A DNA stretch of 64,000 nucleotides from Lentibacillus halodurans (lineage in GTDB: Bacteria > Bacillota > Bacilli > Bacillales > Amphibacillaceae), in assembly GCF_900112045.1 (NCBI RefSeq), contig NZ_FOJW01000012.1, positions 1 to 64,000 on the forward strand, in the 5' to 3' direction. Under the pieces are notes generated by a model. That model made no database searches, was not told the DNA's origin, and saw only the letters and a program-made list of their open reading frames with translations. Positions 62,682-64,000 of this stretch are shown piece after piece. A program made the translations under genes and the position numbers. Each line of letters opens with the position of its first letter. The stretch's first letter is position 1.

Positions 62682-63638
62682 ATGACATCAAATGACGAAA
62701 CAAAGCCCACTCATTCTCCTGCCGATATCCCGGACGATTGGTTCAAGTGGAAGGATAAGGATCTGGATGCGGCTGAAACCGTCTCACGCCCGTCTCTTTC
62801 ATACTGGAAAGATGCATGGAAGCGCCTGAGGAAAAATAAACTGGCAATGGCGGGATTGGTTTTTCTAATCATTTTGGGAATTCTTGCTACTATTGGTCCG
62901 ATATTGTCACCGTATTCAGTGGTCGATCAGAACCGTCCAAATCAGTTCCTGCCGCCATCAGCTGAACATTGGTTTGGAACAGATTCACTCGGGCGTGATG
63001 TATTCACTCGGACATGGTATGGCGCCAGAATTTCATTGTTTGTGGGATTGATGGCTGCATTAATTGATTTTTTTGTAGGGGTTATTTACGGCGGTATTTC
63101 CGGTTATAAAGGCGGACGCACCGACAGCGTTATGATGCGTATCATTGAAATTTTATACGGATTGCCGTACTTATTGGTTGTTATTTTGCTTCTTGTTGTC
63201 ATGGGACCAAGCCTGACAACGATTATTATTGCCCTATCTGTCACCGGATGGGTCGGCATGGCTCGTATTGTCAGGGGACAGGTGCTGCAGATCAAAAATT
63301 TTGAATTTGTACTCGCATCGAAATCATTTGGAACCAAAACACCAAGAATTATCCGAAAAAATCTGCTTCCGAATACGATGGGGCCGATTATCGTACAAAT
63401 GACCCTGACGGTACCGAATGCGATTTTTGCTGAAGCATTCCTCAGTTTTCTCGGGCTGGGAATCCAATCGCCCTACGCCAGCTGGGGTGTCATGGCAAAT
63501 GATGCATTAGGGGCAATTTTATCCGGTTATTGGTGGACACTATTTTTCCCGGCTTTTTTCATTTCGTTTACGATGTTTGCATTTAATGTTCTTGGTGACG
63601 GGCTTCAGGATGCACTTGATCCGAAGCTGAGGGAGTAG
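62682..63638 (+). CDS. Oligopeptide ABC transporter permease (OppC/DppC type)
   Basis: 318 aa. Second permease. It has a longer charged N-terminus (about 60 residues, SNDETKPTHSPADIPDDWFKWKDKDLDAAE) than typical DppC, as in OppC, then the oppC domain LRKNKLAMAGLVFLIILGILATIGP and the marker HWFGTDSLGRDVFTRTWYGARISL. EAA loop: ASKSFGTKTPRIIRKNLLPNTMGP. Starts 2 bp after the oppB-like gene with GGGAGGAG ahead. Confidence 0.93.
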   Translation: MTSNDETKPTHSPADIPDDWFKWKDKDLDAAETVSRPSLSYWKDAWKRLRKNKLAMAGLVFLIILGILATIGPILSPYSVVDQNRPNQFLPPSAEHWFGTDSLGRDVFTRTWYGARISLFVGLMAALIDFFVGVIYGGISGYKGGRTDSVMMRIIEILYGLPYLLVVILLLVVMGPSLTTIIIALSVTGWVGMARIVRGQVLQIKNFEFVLASKSFGTKTPRIIRKNLLPNTMGPIIVQMTLTVPNAIFAEAFLSFLGLGIQSPYASWGVMANDALGAILSGYWWTLFFPAFFISFTMFAFNVLGDGLQDALDPKLRE

Positions 63639-63648
63639 GTGAAACAGA

Positions 63649-64000
63649 TGGAAAAAATACTCGATGTAAAAGATCTGCATGTAACATTTTCAACATATGG
63701 CGGTACGGTTAAAGCAGTAAGAGGCGTTAATTTTTACTTGAAAAAAGGGGAAACGTTGGCCATTGTCGGCGAGTCGGGATGCGGAAAAAGTGTGACATCG
63801 AACGCGATAATGCGCCTGATACCTGATCCTCCGGGGAAAATCTCAAACGGAACCATTACATTTAAAGGAAAAGAACTCACCAGTGTATCTGAGAAAGAGA
63901 TGCGTTCCATTCGTGGTGTTGATATTTCGATGATTTTTCAGGACCCCATGACAGCATTGAATCCAACATTAACGATTGGCACACAGCTGGTTGAAGGGTT
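63649..64000 (+). CDS. Oligopeptide ABC transporter ATPase (OppD type), partial
   Basis: First 117 codons; the gene runs off the window. Walker A is GESGCGKS (about residues 42-49); the Q-loop is MIFQDPMTALNP. TVKAVRGVNFYLKKGETLAIVGESG is typical of OppD/DppD. It starts 11 bp after the permease gene behind GGGAGTAGGTG, so it is the third gene of the operon. Confidence 0.93.

Overview
The window is a chromosomal segment of a spore-forming member of the Bacillaceae. Spore genes (gerQ, spo0F, spoIIR), a moderate G+C content and B. subtilis-like gene order point there. The style of the repeats and the length of several proteins suggest a moderately halophilic relative such as Virgibacillus, Lentibacillus or Oceanobacillus; the genus is an inference. 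Gene order follows the B. subtilis block running from gerQ (ywdL) through pta, lipL, ywfO, argS, fadF, rpoE-pyrG-spo0F, murAB, glpX, rho, tdk, prfA-prmC, spoIIR, the ywl genes, glyA, upp and the atp operon to murAA. Almost all genes are on the + strand.

Layout. 1-11.4 kb: spore coat gerQ, haem enzyme hemQ, pta, a PadR regulator with its membrane partner, lipL, ywfO-ywgA-ywhD, a class A PBP, and a decayed HepT-like gene. 11.4-13.6 kb: ywiB-argS. 14-25.8 kb: a fatty-acid beta-oxidation locus (fadF, thiolase, 3-hydroxyacyl-CoA dehydrogenase, two acyl-CoA dehydrogenases, a MeaB-type GTPase, a TetR regulator and the fused B12 mutase IcmF), preceded by palindromic operators and cre-like sites. 26-38.7 kb: rpoE, pyrG with a GGGCTC-start attenuator, spo0F from a SigH-type promoter, a 21-codon remnant of fbaA, transaldolase, murAB, glpX, rho, a zinc-independent type of L31, tdk and prfA-prmC. 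38.9-47.7 kb: spoIIR, a DnaA-box cluster before ywlC, mntP, an enlarged ywlE, rpiB, ywlG, glyA, upp-mnaA. 48-50.2 kb: a secreted subtilase. 50.3-57.9 kb: the complete ATP synthase operon atpIBEFHAGDC. 58.7-64 kb: ywzB, ywmB, murAA and the start of an oligopeptide ABC transporter operon with a cre site.

The intergenic DNA is unusually rich in repeats. The most striking is a family here called R1: about 140-170 bp, six copies in both orientations. It can fold into two stems that keep pairing while the bases change. Its first bases (GATAAAGTGAAAC-like) provide the stop codons of rpoE and atpC, and a diverged copy provides that of ywlE. Other families are a pair of elements flanking rho (R2), a GC-rich element in inverted copies (R4), about 20-bp degenerate tandem arrays at two distant loci (R5), and two further local repeats (R3, R6). 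No insertion sequence, prophage, CRISPR array, rRNA or tRNA was seen. Most of the region is core chromosome; the novelty lies in the repeats, the fbaA deletion scar, the decayed toxin-type gene and the ywlE insertion.
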